Part shown: positions 36,006 through 44,677 of the stretch, piece after piece
Position numbering within the stretch: position 1 is the stretch's first letter
Layout of the letters: the number at the start of each line of letters is the position of its first letter
Source: Deltaproteobacteria bacterium
Lineage (GTDB): Bacteria > Desulfobacterota > Syntrophobacteria > BM002
Reading direction: 5' to 3'
Length of the DNA stretch: 57,457 nucleotides
NCBI GenBank assembly: GCA_019309045.1
Contig: JAFDGZ010000010.1
Coordinates: 1-57,457, forward strand
The notes under the pieces: model-generated
The model's database searches: none
The model's input: only the letters and a program-made list of their open reading frames with translations
Told to the model about the DNA's origin: nothing
Translations under genes and position numbers: made by a program

Positions 36006-36046
36006 ATTATAATAGAGTGTGAAAAAATTATCACGGAATTTTCACA
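36006..36046 (-). promoter_or_regulatory. Promoter and inverted repeat upstream of rsmD-coaD
   Basis: On the minus strand a TATAAT box lies at 36011-36006. Just upstream, TGTGAAAA (36018-36025) and TTTTCACA (36039-36046) form a perfect 8-bp inverted repeat, with a second pair GTGA-N8-TCAC inside. No good -35 hexamer is spaced from the TATAAT, so activation by a bound protein is possible. Confidence 0.4.
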
Positions 36047-36083
36047 GCGCCGTTGTTCAGCCTCCTGGAGCTTGCTGCCGTTG

Positions 36084-36178
36084 CCGTGCACCCAGACCGA
36101 GAATATCGCAGCGAGACGCTGCTGCCACAGCAGGAAAGGGCAGTGCCAATTCTGTGGGAGAGGCATCTTGCCGCGATC
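36084..36178. repeat. Second copy of the 95-bp intergenic module
   Basis: This matches 34568-34661 over most of its length, with the shared palindromes GCAGCG-AGA-CGCTGC and GGCA-TCT-TGCC and the same CCGTGC start and CCGCGATC end. It lies in the 376-bp gap between rsmD and asd, which holds no gene. Confidence 0.65.
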
Positions 36179-36217
36179 CTTGCCGATTACCACTGATAGA
36201 TAACCGGTGACCGAAAA

Positions 36218-37237
36218 CTACAGATATTCTTCCACCAGCTTTTCGGCAATCTGCACCGCATTGAGGGCGGCGCCTTTGCGAATGTTGTCTGCAACTATCC
36301 AGAGGTCGAGCCCCATTGGCGTGGAGATGTCCTCCCGGATGCGGCCCACGAAGGTCTCATCCGTGCCAGCCGCCAGAATGGGCATGGGATAGAGCTTCTC
36401 ACCGGGGTTGTCCACAACGCGCACTCCTGGAGCCTGAAAGAGGAGCACTCTTGCTTCCCTGGCACTGAGCCTGCGCTTCATCTGGATGTTCACCGCCTCT
36501 GCATGGCCGTAGAATACCGGCACCCTCACAGTGGTGGCGGTTATCCTGATTTCCTGGTCCTCCAGGATCTTGCGGGTTTCGTGGACCATCTTCATTTCTT
36601 CCTCTGTGTAGCCGTTTTCCAGGAAGGCGCCGATGTGGGGGAAGCAATTGAAGGCGATCTGGTAGGGATATACCTCTGGGGTGTGCTCCTGAAAGCTCAG
36701 GAGGCTCCTGGTCTGTTCCTCCAGTTCGGTCATGGCTCGCTTGCCGGTGCCGGAGACTGCCTGATATGTGGAGATGACCAGCCGTTCGATGCCGGCGGCG
36801 TCATAGATTGGCTTGAGAACTACCACCATCTGTATGGTGGAGCAATTGGGGTTGGCGATGATGCCCTTGTTGCGGTGGTCAGCTATGGCGTGCGCATTGA
36901 CCTCCGGCACCACCAGGGGGACCTCAGGGTCCATGCGCCAGGCGCTGGAATTGTCTATGACGACGCAGCCGGCGCTGGCCGCGGCCGGTGCAAAACGCCT
37001 GCTCGGAGAAGCGCCTGCAGAGAAAAGAGCAATCTGCACACCTGCGAAAGAATCCTCGCGCAGTTCCTCCACAGTGATGCTTTCTCCCTGGAATTCCATG
37101 GTACTGCCAGCGGAGCGGCTGGATGCCAGCAGCTTCAAAGAGGCTACTGGAAACTGCCGCTCTTCGAGAATCTTTACCATCTCATTGCCCACGGCACCAG
37201 TGGCGCCAGCTACTGCCACATGATATCCTTTCTCCAT
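36218..37237 (-). CDS. asd: Aspartate-semialdehyde dehydrogenase
   Basis: A 339-residue NADPH enzyme of lysine, threonine, methionine and diaminopimelate synthesis. The nucleotide-binding GATGAVGNEM is at residues 11-20 and the catalytic cysteine C132 lies in IANPNCSTIQMV. YQAVSGTGKRAM and the later VPVFYGHAEAVNIQ are also typical. ATG 37237 follows GAGGTGACACTT; upstream frame is ignored. No partner amino-acid genes adjoin it. Confidence 0.96.
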   Translation of the reverse strand: MEKGYHVAVAGATGAVGNEMVKILEERQFPVASLKLLASSRSAGSTMEFQGESITVEELREDSFAGVQIALFSAGASPSRRFAPAAASAGCVVIDNSSAWRMDPEVPLVVPEVNAHAIADHRNKGIIANPNCSTIQMVVVLKPIYDAAGIERLVISTYQAVSGTGKRAMTELEEQTRSLLSFQEHTPEVYPYQIAFNCFPHIGAFLENGYTEEEMKMVHETRKILEDQEIRITATTVRVPVFYGHAEAVNIQMKRRLSAREARVLLFQAPGVRVVDNPGEKLYPMPILAAGTDETFVGRIREDISTPMGLDLWIVADNIRKGAALNAVQIAEKLVEEYL

Positions 37238-37414
37238 AAGTGTCACCTCTTCCCTGTATTGACAAGGCCGCGGCAGCCAGCTGCCAGCGGCAGACAATGA
37301 TCAGCCTTGCCACTCTGCCTGAAGAGCCGCCAGGATCCTTTGCGGGCAATCCAGGAAACACTAGCGACTCTTAGCAGGTTGGCCTGTTCGAGTCAAGGCT
37401 GGGAAAGAGGCGGG

Positions 37415-37443
37415 TTGTCAATAACGGCCCACCCTGGTATAGA
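37415..37443 (+). promoter_or_regulatory. Sigma-70-type promoter for the ferritin-like gene
   Basis: TTGTCA (37415-37420), a 17-bp spacer and TATAGA (37438-37443) form a near-consensus promoter about 160 bp before the start at 37604. The rest of the 366-bp gap after asd shows nothing else. Confidence 0.65.
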
Positions 37444-37603
37444 TACTGGAGCCTGCGGGCCCGCCAACTTGCTGCCACTGGGAGCAGTTCAGCATGCTGG
37501 AGGAGGGCAAGAATGCCGGCGTATTACGGCGGCAGGTTCGAGCAGGGCGGAAGTTGTTTCTGGAGACCATGGATTTCTGTGGCAGAGGAGGGGAGAGGAG
37601 ACC

Positions 37604-38062
37604 ATGTTCTCAATAAGCGAGGTGATTGATCTGGCTGTGCGGATCGAGGAAAACGCAGAAAAGTATTACCTGGAAGCAGCAGAAAAAATGGCAGATTCCA
37701 CCCTGAGCAAACTTCTGCTTCAGCTGGCGGAACAGGAGAGAGAGCATGTGGCCTGGTTCTTGCGTCTGAAAGAAGAAACAGCCGCCAAGGGTGTCCAGGA
37801 TCTTGCAGAGGATGAAGCAGGAGGGCTGCAGCAGTTTCTCGGAGATCAGAAATTTTCTCTCGGTGATACTGACCTCAGTCGTTTGCAGTCTATTGACGAT
37901 ATTCTGGCCGTGGCCATCGAGTTCGAACAGGACACCATCCTGTTTTATTCCATGCTCGGGTCCTTTATCGAAACTGCTGCAACCTCAGAGGCTCTCGAAA
38001 AGATCATTGCCGAAGAGGAGCGCCACATAGAGCTGTTGGAAGAACACAGGTCCGGCAAGTGA
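37604..38062 (+). CDS. Ferritin-like/rubrerythrin-type di-iron protein
   Basis: A 152-residue four-helix protein with metal-ligand-like motifs in each helix: RIEENAEKYYLEAAEKM, AEQEREHVAWF, AIEFEQDTILFY and AEEERHIELLEEH. The paired ExxH and Glu residues fit a di-iron site. There is no rubredoxin domain. Such proteins act in peroxide defence or iron handling in anaerobes. ATG 37604 follows GGGAGAGGAG; the longer upstream frame is spurious. Confidence 0.85.
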   Translation: MFSISEVIDLAVRIEENAEKYYLEAAEKMADSTLSKLLLQLAEQEREHVAWFLRLKEETAAKGVQDLAEDEAGGLQQFLGDQKFSLGDTDLSRLQSIDDILAVAIEFEQDTILFYSMLGSFIETAATSEALEKIIAEEERHIELLEEHRSGK

Positions 38063-38182
38063 TGGCGGCTCTGCGCCTTTCCAGAAAAGCCATGTTTTTG
38101 CAAGCCCCTGCTGGTGCCAGTCACAGATGCACAAGGCGCTGTCCGAGAGAGGAATTCGTCGAAAGGAGCACATGGCATCCTG

Positions 38183-39352
38183 ATGGACATCAAGGAAGAT
38201 GAAAACATAGAGAGAATTGCCGCCGAGGACAGAGAGTTCATTCTCATAGGCACGGCACATGTGTCCAGAGAAAGTGCTGACCTGGTGGGCAGAGTGATCG
38301 AGGACGAGAAGCCCGACGTGGTGTGCGTGGAATTGTGCCAGACCAGGTTTCAGGCCCTCAAAGACAAGAACCGCTGGCAGCAGACCGATCTGATCAAAGT
38401 GATCAAGGAAAGAAAGGCGTTCTTGCTGCTGCTGAACCTCATGCTGGCGCACTTGCAGCGGAAAATTGGCAGCAATCTCGGCATCAGGCCTGGTGAAGAG
38501 ATGGTGCGCGCCATCGAAGCAGCAGAGAAAGAGGGAATTCCCGTGAGGCTGGTGGACCGGGAGATACGAATTACCCTCTCCCGAGCCTGGCGGTTGATGA
38601 AGCTGTGGACAAAAATCAAGATCATGGCGCAGCTCATAGCCTCGGGTGGTGAACTGGGTTCGCTCACTGAGGCTGACATCGAGGAGCTGAAGAAGCGCGA
38701 CGTGCTCGAGACAGTGCTGGCAGAGGTGGGCGCCGCCCTGCCGGAAGTGCGACGAGTGTTGATTGATGAAAGAGATCAGTATCTTGCTCACGAGATACGC
38801 ACGGCACCAGGGAAAAAGGTTGTGGCGGTAGTGGGTGCCGGCCACCTCCCGGGGATTCGCAAGAACTGGGATTCCCAGGTGGACATTGACCTTCTCAATG
38901 AGATTCCACCAAAGGGAAAACTGGCCAGTGTTCTGAAATGGGCGATACCTGGTCTCATCATCGCCATGATAATTCTCGGCTTCTTTGTTTCTGGGGCCAA
39001 GGCAGGCACCCAGATGATCAAGTGGTGGGTGCTGGCCAACGCTGTGCTGGCCGGCCTGGGAGCAGCAGTTGCCCTGGCGCATCCCCTCACTGTACTGGCG
39101 GCAGTGGTGGCATCACCCCTTACCTCCCTCAACCCCATGGTGGCGGCCGGCTGGGTGTCAGGCCTGGTGGAGGCCTTTCTGGGAAAGCCAAAAGTCAAGG
39201 ATTTCGAGACCCTGCCGGAAGACATCGTTTCAGTAAAAGGCTTCTGGCGAAACAAGATAACCAGGATCCTCCTGGTGGTTGTTTTCACCAACATAGGCAG
39301 TTCCCTGGGCACCTTTGTGGCCATCCCGCTCATGATGCGGGTTTTCAGTTAG
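38183..39352 (+). CDS. TraB/PrgY-family membrane protein
   Basis: A 389-residue protein from this start. The TraB domain shows FILIGTAHVSRESADLV, VVCVELCQTR and VVGAGHLPGI, where conserved Glu, Arg and His residues form a presumed active site related to the erythromycin-esterase/TIKI fold. The C-terminal third has about four hydrophobic segments. A GTG at 38114 is an alternative start; ATG 38183 is preferred but its AAAGGAG box is 14 nt away. The family was named for pheromone shutdown in enterococci; the role here is unknown. Confidence 0.85.
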   Translation: MDIKEDENIERIAAEDREFILIGTAHVSRESADLVGRVIEDEKPDVVCVELCQTRFQALKDKNRWQQTDLIKVIKERKAFLLLLNLMLAHLQRKIGSNLGIRPGEEMVRAIEAAEKEGIPVRLVDREIRITLSRAWRLMKLWTKIKIMAQLIASGGELGSLTEADIEELKKRDVLETVLAEVGAALPEVRRVLIDERDQYLAHEIRTAPGKKVVAVVGAGHLPGIRKNWDSQVDIDLLNEIPPKGKLASVLKWAIPGLIIAMIILGFFVSGAKAGTQMIKWWVLANAVLAGLGAAVALAHPLTVLAAVVASPLTSLNPMVAAGWVSGLVEAFLGKPKVKDFETLPEDIVSVKGFWRNKITRILLVVVFTNIGSSLGTFVAIPLMMRVFS

Positions 39353-39756
39353 GCTTCTGTTGTGGTTAAGATTAAGACCGTTGGGCCAGGGGAAGACTCG
39401 CAGCACAAAGAGTGGTTTGCGAGTTGCCGGTTATCAGTTATCAGGGCAAATGAGGCGGTAGGAGCGGTTCTCTAACCGCGATCCAATAAGATAGCCCTCT
39501 CCAATTTACCCTTGCGGTTGGAGCGTGGCAGCCTGTGGCATCGGCGTCCTGCCGCGATACCCACGTGGTCAGGGCTACGGTCACGATGCCCGTATCGTTT
39601 GACGGCAACGGCGCTGCGCGGTTCAGGCCTTTTACATCTAACTTTGCACTTCTTGGTTTCTGTCTTGCGCTCTGAGCCATGTGCCCTTTCCGAATAACCA
39701 TAACCAATAACTGATAACCCCATGCCCCTCCCGTCCTGAGCCTGTCGAAGGATGCC
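39353..39756. repeat. Dispersed-repeat spacer
   Basis: No gene is seen. It holds a TTATCAGT octamer tract near 39427, the REP-like unit GCGGTT-CTCT-AACCGC (39464-39479), remnants of the second repeat family, a second octamer tract near 39697-39718, and the 24-bp block 39734-39757 (TCCTGAGCCTGTCGAAGG then ATGCCC). That block is repeated exactly, inverted, at 45187-45210 and overlaps the end of the next gene. Confidence 0.65.
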
Positions 39757-40911
39757 CTATGCTCTTGCCAGGGCTACGGCCATTCTCTCCAGGGCTGCTG
39801 TCAGGGTCGATCTTGGGCAGGCGAAGTTGAGGCGCATGAAGCCGGGTCCGCCGAAGTCTTCCCCTGCTGACAGGCCCACTCCGGCTTTCTCGAAAAACAG
39901 TGTTGGCTGGCGCAGACCGCTGGGTCTGGCGTCGATCCAGGCCAGGTAGGTAGCCTGCACATGCGTCATGCAGAGGCCGGGCATCTGGGCAATGGCCTCA
40001 CTGACAAGCTGCCTGTTGCCGCGCAGATATTCCAGCAGGGAGTGCAGCCATAGCTGGCCGTGGCGGTAGGCTGCCAGGGCGGCCACGAAGCCGAGGACGT
40101 TCACCTCGGGGACAATGCCGGCTATTGCCCGCCGAAATTTCTGGCGCAGTTCTGCTTCGGCAATAATGGCGTACGAGCAGCCCAGACCGGCCAGGTTGAA
40201 GGTTTTGCTCGGGGCCATCAGGGTTATGGTGCGGGCAGCGATTTCAGGGTCCAGGGCGGCTGTCGGTACGTGCTGTCTGTGCCCGTCAAGAATGAGATCA
40301 CAATGGATCTCGTCTGAGCAGATAACGAGGTTGTGACGCAGACAGATGTCTGCCAGGACAGCCAGCTCGTCTCTGCTGTAGATCCGGCCCACAGGGTTGT
40401 GGGGATTGCACAGGAGGAAAAGCCTTGTCTTCGGGGTAATGGCATCCTGCAGTTGGTCGAAGTCCCAGCTCCACAGGTCATTTTGCTGCACGAGCGGCAC
40501 AGTAATGAGCTGCCGTTTGGAATGACGAGGGGCAGTGAGAAAAGGGGGATAGATGGGCACTGCAGTGAGCACCTGGGCAGAATCCTCCACGGCCAGACAG
40601 GCGGCATTCAGGGCTGGCACAAGGCCTGGCAGCCAGACGAGCCACTCTTCCTCGATTGACCAGCCGTACGATTTCTGCAGCATGGCGGCAATCTGTTCAT
40701 TGAGCTCTGGAGGTGGCAGGCTGTAGCCGAATACGCCGTGCTGCACGCGGCGGTGCAGGGCTTCTATCACCGCCTCGGGCGAGCGGAAGTCCATATCAGC
40801 TATCCACAGTGGAATAACGTCCCTTCCCCCATACCTGTCCCACTTGAGCGAATTCGTTCCCCGCCGGTCTACTGGAGCATCAAAATCAATAGTCTCGTGC
40901 GCAGACGGCAT
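39757..40911 (-). CDS. PatB/MalY-type cystathionine beta-lyase (PLP aminotransferase fold)
   Basis: A 384-residue PLP enzyme. Characteristic are DRRGTNSLKWDRYG and PLWIADMDFRSP at the N-terminus, LLCNPHNPVGRIYS, D200 in ICSDEIHCDLIL and the PLP lysine K236 in MAPSKTFNLAGLG. This subgroup performs carbon-sulfur beta-elimination on cystathionine or cysteine. It is monocistronic on the minus strand, between repeat DNA and a divergent msrB. Confidence 0.9.
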   Translation of the reverse strand: MPSAHETIDFDAPVDRRGTNSLKWDRYGGRDVIPLWIADMDFRSPEAVIEALHRRVQHGVFGYSLPPPELNEQIAAMLQKSYGWSIEEEWLVWLPGLVPALNAACLAVEDSAQVLTAVPIYPPFLTAPRHSKRQLITVPLVQQNDLWSWDFDQLQDAITPKTRLFLLCNPHNPVGRIYSRDELAVLADICLRHNLVICSDEIHCDLILDGHRQHVPTAALDPEIAARTITLMAPSKTFNLAGLGCSYAIIAEAELRQKFRRAIAGIVPEVNVLGFVAALAAYRHGQLWLHSLLEYLRGNRQLVSEAIAQMPGLCMTHVQATYLAWIDARPSGLRQPTLFFEKAGVGLSAGEDFGGPGFMRLNFACPRSTLTAALERMAVALARA

Positions 40912-41123
40912 GTTGTCCCCCTGTCTGTGGTTTGCTTCGAGAGGGCTGCTGCTGAAGTTTGCTGGCAGCCAGAAGCAGCCGGCTGCTACTGGCCCGGCAA
41001 TCAGCAGTGCTTCTTCTATTCACTTTTGCCAGTGAATGGTTATCATTAATTGCAGCTGCAACACAAGACGCTAATTGATGGCAAGTGGCATGAATTGACC
41101 ACTGTGAAGGGAAGTGACATGCT

Positions 41124-41675
41124 ATGAACCGCAGATCTTTTTTAAAGAAGGCCATGGTCATGGCGGCGAGCGCCAGCGCATTGCTCGAATTGCTGGGCAG
41201 AGCCGCGCCGCTTGAAGTGCTGGCTGACAGCCAGCAGGCAGCTTCAGGACCAGAAGGGGGCTCTACCATGCCGGCAAGAGTGATCAGGAGCAAGCAGGAG
41301 TGGCAACAGCAGCTCACACCGCAGCAGTTTTATGTGACCAGGGAAAAGGGTACAGAAAAGCCTTTTAGCGGCGAGTACTGTAATTTCAAGAAAAGAGGGG
41401 TGTATCGCTGCGTGTGCTGCGGCAACGAGCTTTTCAGTTCTGAAGCCAAATACGATTCCGGCACGGGCTGGCCCAGTTTCTGGAAGCCCATCTCCAGGGA
41501 GCACATCAAGGAGGTGCAGGACAACAGCTTCTTAATGAAAAGAACCGAAGTGCTCTGCAGCCGCTGCGATGCCCATCTCGGACACGTATTCACAGACGGT
41601 CCCCCTCCCACAGGCCTGAGGTACTGCATAAACTCAGCAGCCCTGAAATTCGTGCCAGCCTCTTCGGCTGAGTGA
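41124..41675 (+). CDS. msrB: Peptide-methionine (R)-S-oxide reductase with Tat signal
   Basis: A 183-residue enzyme reducing methionine-R-sulfoxide. The N-terminus has a twin-arginine signal NRRSFLKKAM followed by an Ala/Leu-rich stretch to about residue 35. The MsrB domain has zinc cysteines C96/C99 and C145/C148, the DSGTGWPSF motif, HLGHVFTDGP and catalytic C168 in RYCINSAAL. Export through Tat would place a folded, zinc-loaded MsrB outside the cytoplasm. ATG 41124 is the natural start because it yields the signal. Confidence 0.9.
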   Translation: MNRRSFLKKAMVMAASASALLELLGRAAPLEVLADSQQAASGPEGGSTMPARVIRSKQEWQQQLTPQQFYVTREKGTEKPFSGEYCNFKKRGVYRCVCCGNELFSSEAKYDSGTGWPSFWKPISREHIKEVQDNSFLMKRTEVLCSRCDAHLGHVFTDGPPPTGLRYCINSAALKFVPASSAE

Positions 41676-41722
41676 GGGCCCGGCCTCCAGTTGAGAAGGA
41701 GAACAATGCAGCTTGAGCTGCC

Positions 41723-42634
41723 TCATGAAAAACAGCCTTCAGCGGCCACAGTTTCCCGCATGGCAAGGTGAAATTTCCTTTCCACAGCCCGCACCCGTTC
41801 AATTCTGGAAGCGCCCATGAACACCCGGTAAATGGACTCTTTTTCCAGGGCAGACCTCTCCAGAAGTCTCTTTTCGAGCCTGTAGAGGGCCTGGATGGAT
41901 TTGTCACAGACGGGATAGCCCCTGTCGTCCACGCTGATCTCTGCAGTGAAAGAGACTGTCGAGATATTGTTGATGTCCACGAGCTTGACATCCGCTTCAG
42001 GAGTAACGAGCAGATTGCTCAGGCCGGCAAGGTCGGGAACGTGCTGGGCCTCGACAATCATTTGTTTCACATTGTCCACGAACCGGGAAGTTCTGCTCTT
42101 CAATCTCTGCAGCCAGGCAGCTGCAGACAGTGAAGGCGGGTTGTCACTGTTGCTGCAGAGCGAACCGTGAAGCGAAAGCAGGTAGTCAGCATCCAGTCTA
42201 CTCCAGGGATCCAGGACCACGCCTGCCACGTATTCCTGCAGGCCGCAAAGGACAATGTGGTACCTGCCGCCGAACTGGTAGTCCACCAGGAACTCTTCCG
42301 ACTTGGCATGGCAGAGGGGCGACAGGTAAGCTTCAATAATCTTGACTCTTTCGAGCTCCTCCTGAGCTTCGCCGAGATCCTTGAACCGGGTTCTGAATAT
42401 CCTGAGCATCTTCAGTGGCCTGGCCCTGGGATAGCGGTGAAGACCGTCCAGCAAAACGCCTCTCTTTTCGAGGGCAACATCCTCGGGGTCGAGGACTTCC
42501 ATGATGTGTGAGCGCAGCCCGGCGCGAAAATGGCGGCGGAAGCGGTATCTGCCGCTGTCATGGATGAAATTGAGGGCCAGCACGTCCTCTTCGCTCAGAC
42601 AGGGCTTGTCTCTTATGTCAATCGCCTCGTTCAT
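41723..42634 (-). CDS. Unknown protein with kinase-like loop
   Basis: A 303-residue soluble protein, not recognised. A segment resembling a phosphotransferase catalytic loop is seen at residues 200-221: D201, N207 in SNLLVTPEADVKLV, and D220 in VDIN, comparable to the Asp, Asn and DFG-Asp of kinases, although D-to-N spacing is one residue longer than usual. The N-terminal half has long charged helices. It overlaps no neighbour and converges on msrB. A degenerate kinase-like or sensor role is possible but unproven. Confidence 0.65.
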   Translation of the reverse strand: MNEAIDIRDKPCLSEEDVLALNFIHDSGRYRFRRHFRAGLRSHIMEVLDPEDVALEKRGVLLDGLHRYPRARPLKMLRIFRTRFKDLGEAQEELERVKIIEAYLSPLCHAKSEEFLVDYQFGGRYHIVLCGLQEYVAGVVLDPWSRLDADYLLSLHGSLCSNSDNPPSLSAAAWLQRLKSRTSRFVDNVKQMIVEAQHVPDLAGLSNLLVTPEADVKLVDINNISTVSFTAEISVDDRGYPVCDKSIQALYRLEKRLLERSALEKESIYRVFMGASRIERVRAVERKFHLAMRETVAAEGCFS

Positions 42635-42723
42635 TCCTTCTCCGCAGAAAGGTCTGCTGCCATTGCTGCACTGCTCTGTCCCGGATGTTCTGTTGCCGGC
42701 AATGGTCCAGGGTGCTGCAGGTG

Positions 42724-43989
42724 CTATTCATTTGAACCAGTATTGCGGCGGCAGAGAAATTGCCGCACTACCTGGGCAGCCCCCTCTTCCTCCAGCTTCA
42801 CCTGCAGGGCCAGGCAGAAGAGCTTGCCCTGCAGGGTGCCCACATATAACCGCCGTGGTTTGATGGCCGGGGAAGTAGCTGCCGGGAACCCCAGGGGCAC
42901 ACACCAGCGCATCTTGTGATCAGCAGCGCCGAAGCCGTAGACGCGTCCCTGGGCCGAGAGGTAGATCATGTCCCGCGCCGCTGCCGGCGTGGAAGGGTAG
43001 CCGAGGAGTCTCTCCTTCCACAGCTCCTGGCCGTCCTCGGCTCGCAGGGCATAGAGGTATCTGTCCCGAGAGCCCACGTAGACCACGCCGTTTTCTTCGA
43101 ACACCGAACCGTGCACCTCGCCGCCGGTGGTGAAAGACCAGAGCAGCTGCCCACTGTTGGCCAGGAAGGCATACACCTGGTGATCCGTGGAGGTTGCGTA
43201 CACTACGCCATTGCAGACGCGCGGCAGGCCGTAAATCTTTCCTGCTGTGCTGGCGTGCCAGAGGCACTCGCCTTCTGCAGGATCTATGCAGTAAACAACC
43301 CCCTCTCTGGCGGCGACAAAGATTTTCTTGCCCCAGCTGCCGCGGGCCACGAAGATGGGACCCACCACATTGAAAGTCCAGATCTTCCTGCCGCAGCCAG
43401 AGTCGATGCCATAGATTGTCCCCTGTTCCGAGCCCACAAAGACTTTATGGTCCCAGACATACGGGGCGGAGAGCGTCTTCGATGTCTGGAAACACCAGCG
43501 CCTGCTGCCGTCAGCCGGATTCAGGGCAAGGAGGCTGCCTCCAGTGCAAACAAAAAGAGCGTCTTCTGCCAGCCAGGCCGAGGACCAGCAGCTGCCGGCA
43601 GAGTGGAGCTGCCACAGGAATTCACCACTTTCAGCATCCACTGCGTAGAAATATTCACCGCTGCCGAAATAAAGCCTCTCTTCGCTCATGGCGGGCACCC
43701 GGGGGATGTTGCCAGCAGTCTGGCAAACGAAATGGATTTTCGGGTCGGCCTTGACCTCCGGCAGCTGGGTGAGCAGCTGTTCCACTGTTTGCTGCCAGTG
43801 TGGATTGCTGCGGAGCAGGCGGACAATCTCCAGATGTGGCTCATACTTGGCCAGGCGGAGAATCAGCCGAACCAACCGCTCCCTGTCTCTCTCCCGGGCG
43901 ACGCGAGAGCGGAGGGTGCCTATGGCCGCCTGCCGGAAGCCTACGGTTTTGACCTGCTGCTGCCAGTCTTTCAGGCTGTTGTCATTCAT
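42724..43989 (-). CDS. PQQ-type beta-propeller repeat protein
   Basis: A 421-residue protein. After about 95 helical residues, the remainder is a series of blades with the consensus VYxGSxDGxLYALDAxxGxxLW, for example LYFGSGEYFYAVDAESGEFLW and VYVGSRDRYLYALRAEDGQELW. About seven or eight repeats are visible. No signal peptide is seen, unusual for a family mostly found outside the cytoplasm. The upstream frame to 44121 is open, so a longer N-terminus is possible; ATG 43989 has only a weak ribosome-binding site. Role unknown. Confidence 0.82.
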   Translation of the reverse strand: MNDNSLKDWQQQVKTVGFRQAAIGTLRSRVARERDRERLVRLILRLAKYEPHLEIVRLLRSNPHWQQTVEQLLTQLPEVKADPKIHFVCQTAGNIPRVPAMSEERLYFGSGEYFYAVDAESGEFLWQLHSAGSCWSSAWLAEDALFVCTGGSLLALNPADGSRRWCFQTSKTLSAPYVWDHKVFVGSEQGTIYGIDSGCGRKIWTFNVVGPIFVARGSWGKKIFVAAREGVVYCIDPAEGECLWHASTAGKIYGLPRVCNGVVYATSTDHQVYAFLANSGQLLWSFTTGGEVHGSVFEENGVVYVGSRDRYLYALRAEDGQELWKERLLGYPSTPAAARDMIYLSAQGRVYGFGAADHKMRWCVPLGFPAATSPAIKPRRLYVGTLQGKLFCLALQVKLEEEGAAQVVRQFLCRRNTGSNE

Positions 43990-44117
43990 GTCGAGCAGAT
44001 CTTCCCGAAAAATGGTTTGACCGCAGCTGCGCCTCCAGGATATTGAAATCCATATGAGCCGGAGCCGAGTCCAGAGCAGCCCAGCTGTTCTTGCCCTGGC
44101 AATCGGCTGGCTGCGGC

Positions 44118-44567
44118 TCATTGCCAGGCCTGCAGTTCAATTATATTGCCCTCCGGGTCAGCCGCATAGACGAAAGTGAGCCTGCCTGCACCCCTTACTT
44201 CGAGGGAAGCAATGTGGCCCACCATGGAGCCGCCGCCGCTGACAACCTTTGCCGCTGCTCTTTCCACATCAGCCACCTCGAAGGCGATATGGCTGAATCC
44301 TTCCCGATTGGCGGCAGGCGGCAATTTGGGGGCGTTTTCTGCATACTGGAAGATTTCCAGGGTCGGGCCGTCATCACCCCAGCCAGGGAGACGCAGGTGG
44401 ATGCCGGAGATCTTGGCCCCTGGCACTCCAGTCCCTCTGTCGATCGTCTCCCCTGCAAGGTGCCGCTCCGGCGGCACCGGCTGGCAGCCGAAGACCTGCT
44501 GGTAGAATTCGGCGAGCCTTTGCCAGTCGCGGGCAATGATATTGGTGTGCTTGTACCTGGCTTGCAT
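44118..44567 (-). CDS. VOC-superfamily (glyoxalase-like) protein
   Basis: A 149-residue protein with the two-module vicinal-oxygen-chelate fold: YKHTNIIARDWQRLAEFYQQ at the start, LRLPGWGDDGPTLEIFQY, SHIAFEVADVE and the closing FVYAADPEGNIIELQAW. Metal-ligand positions (His in the first strand, Glu in EIF, His in SHIAF and Glu in IIEL) are present, so enzymatic activity is plausible; the substrate is unknown. ATG 44567 follows AGGGGAAT. Confidence 0.88.
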   Translation of the reverse strand: MQARYKHTNIIARDWQRLAEFYQQVFGCQPVPPERHLAGETIDRGTGVPGAKISGIHLRLPGWGDDGPTLEIFQYAENAPKLPPAANREGFSHIAFEVADVERAAAKVVSGGGSMVGHIASLEVRGAGRLTFVYAADPEGNIIELQAWQ

Positions 44568-44677
44568 GGCTGATTCCCCTGGCGTCATACCGCCCTTTCG
44601 ACTTTCCATCTGCTAACATAACACGAAAGAGATCACAAAAACGACGACTCCCAGGAGCCGCGGTTTTTTGATCGACA

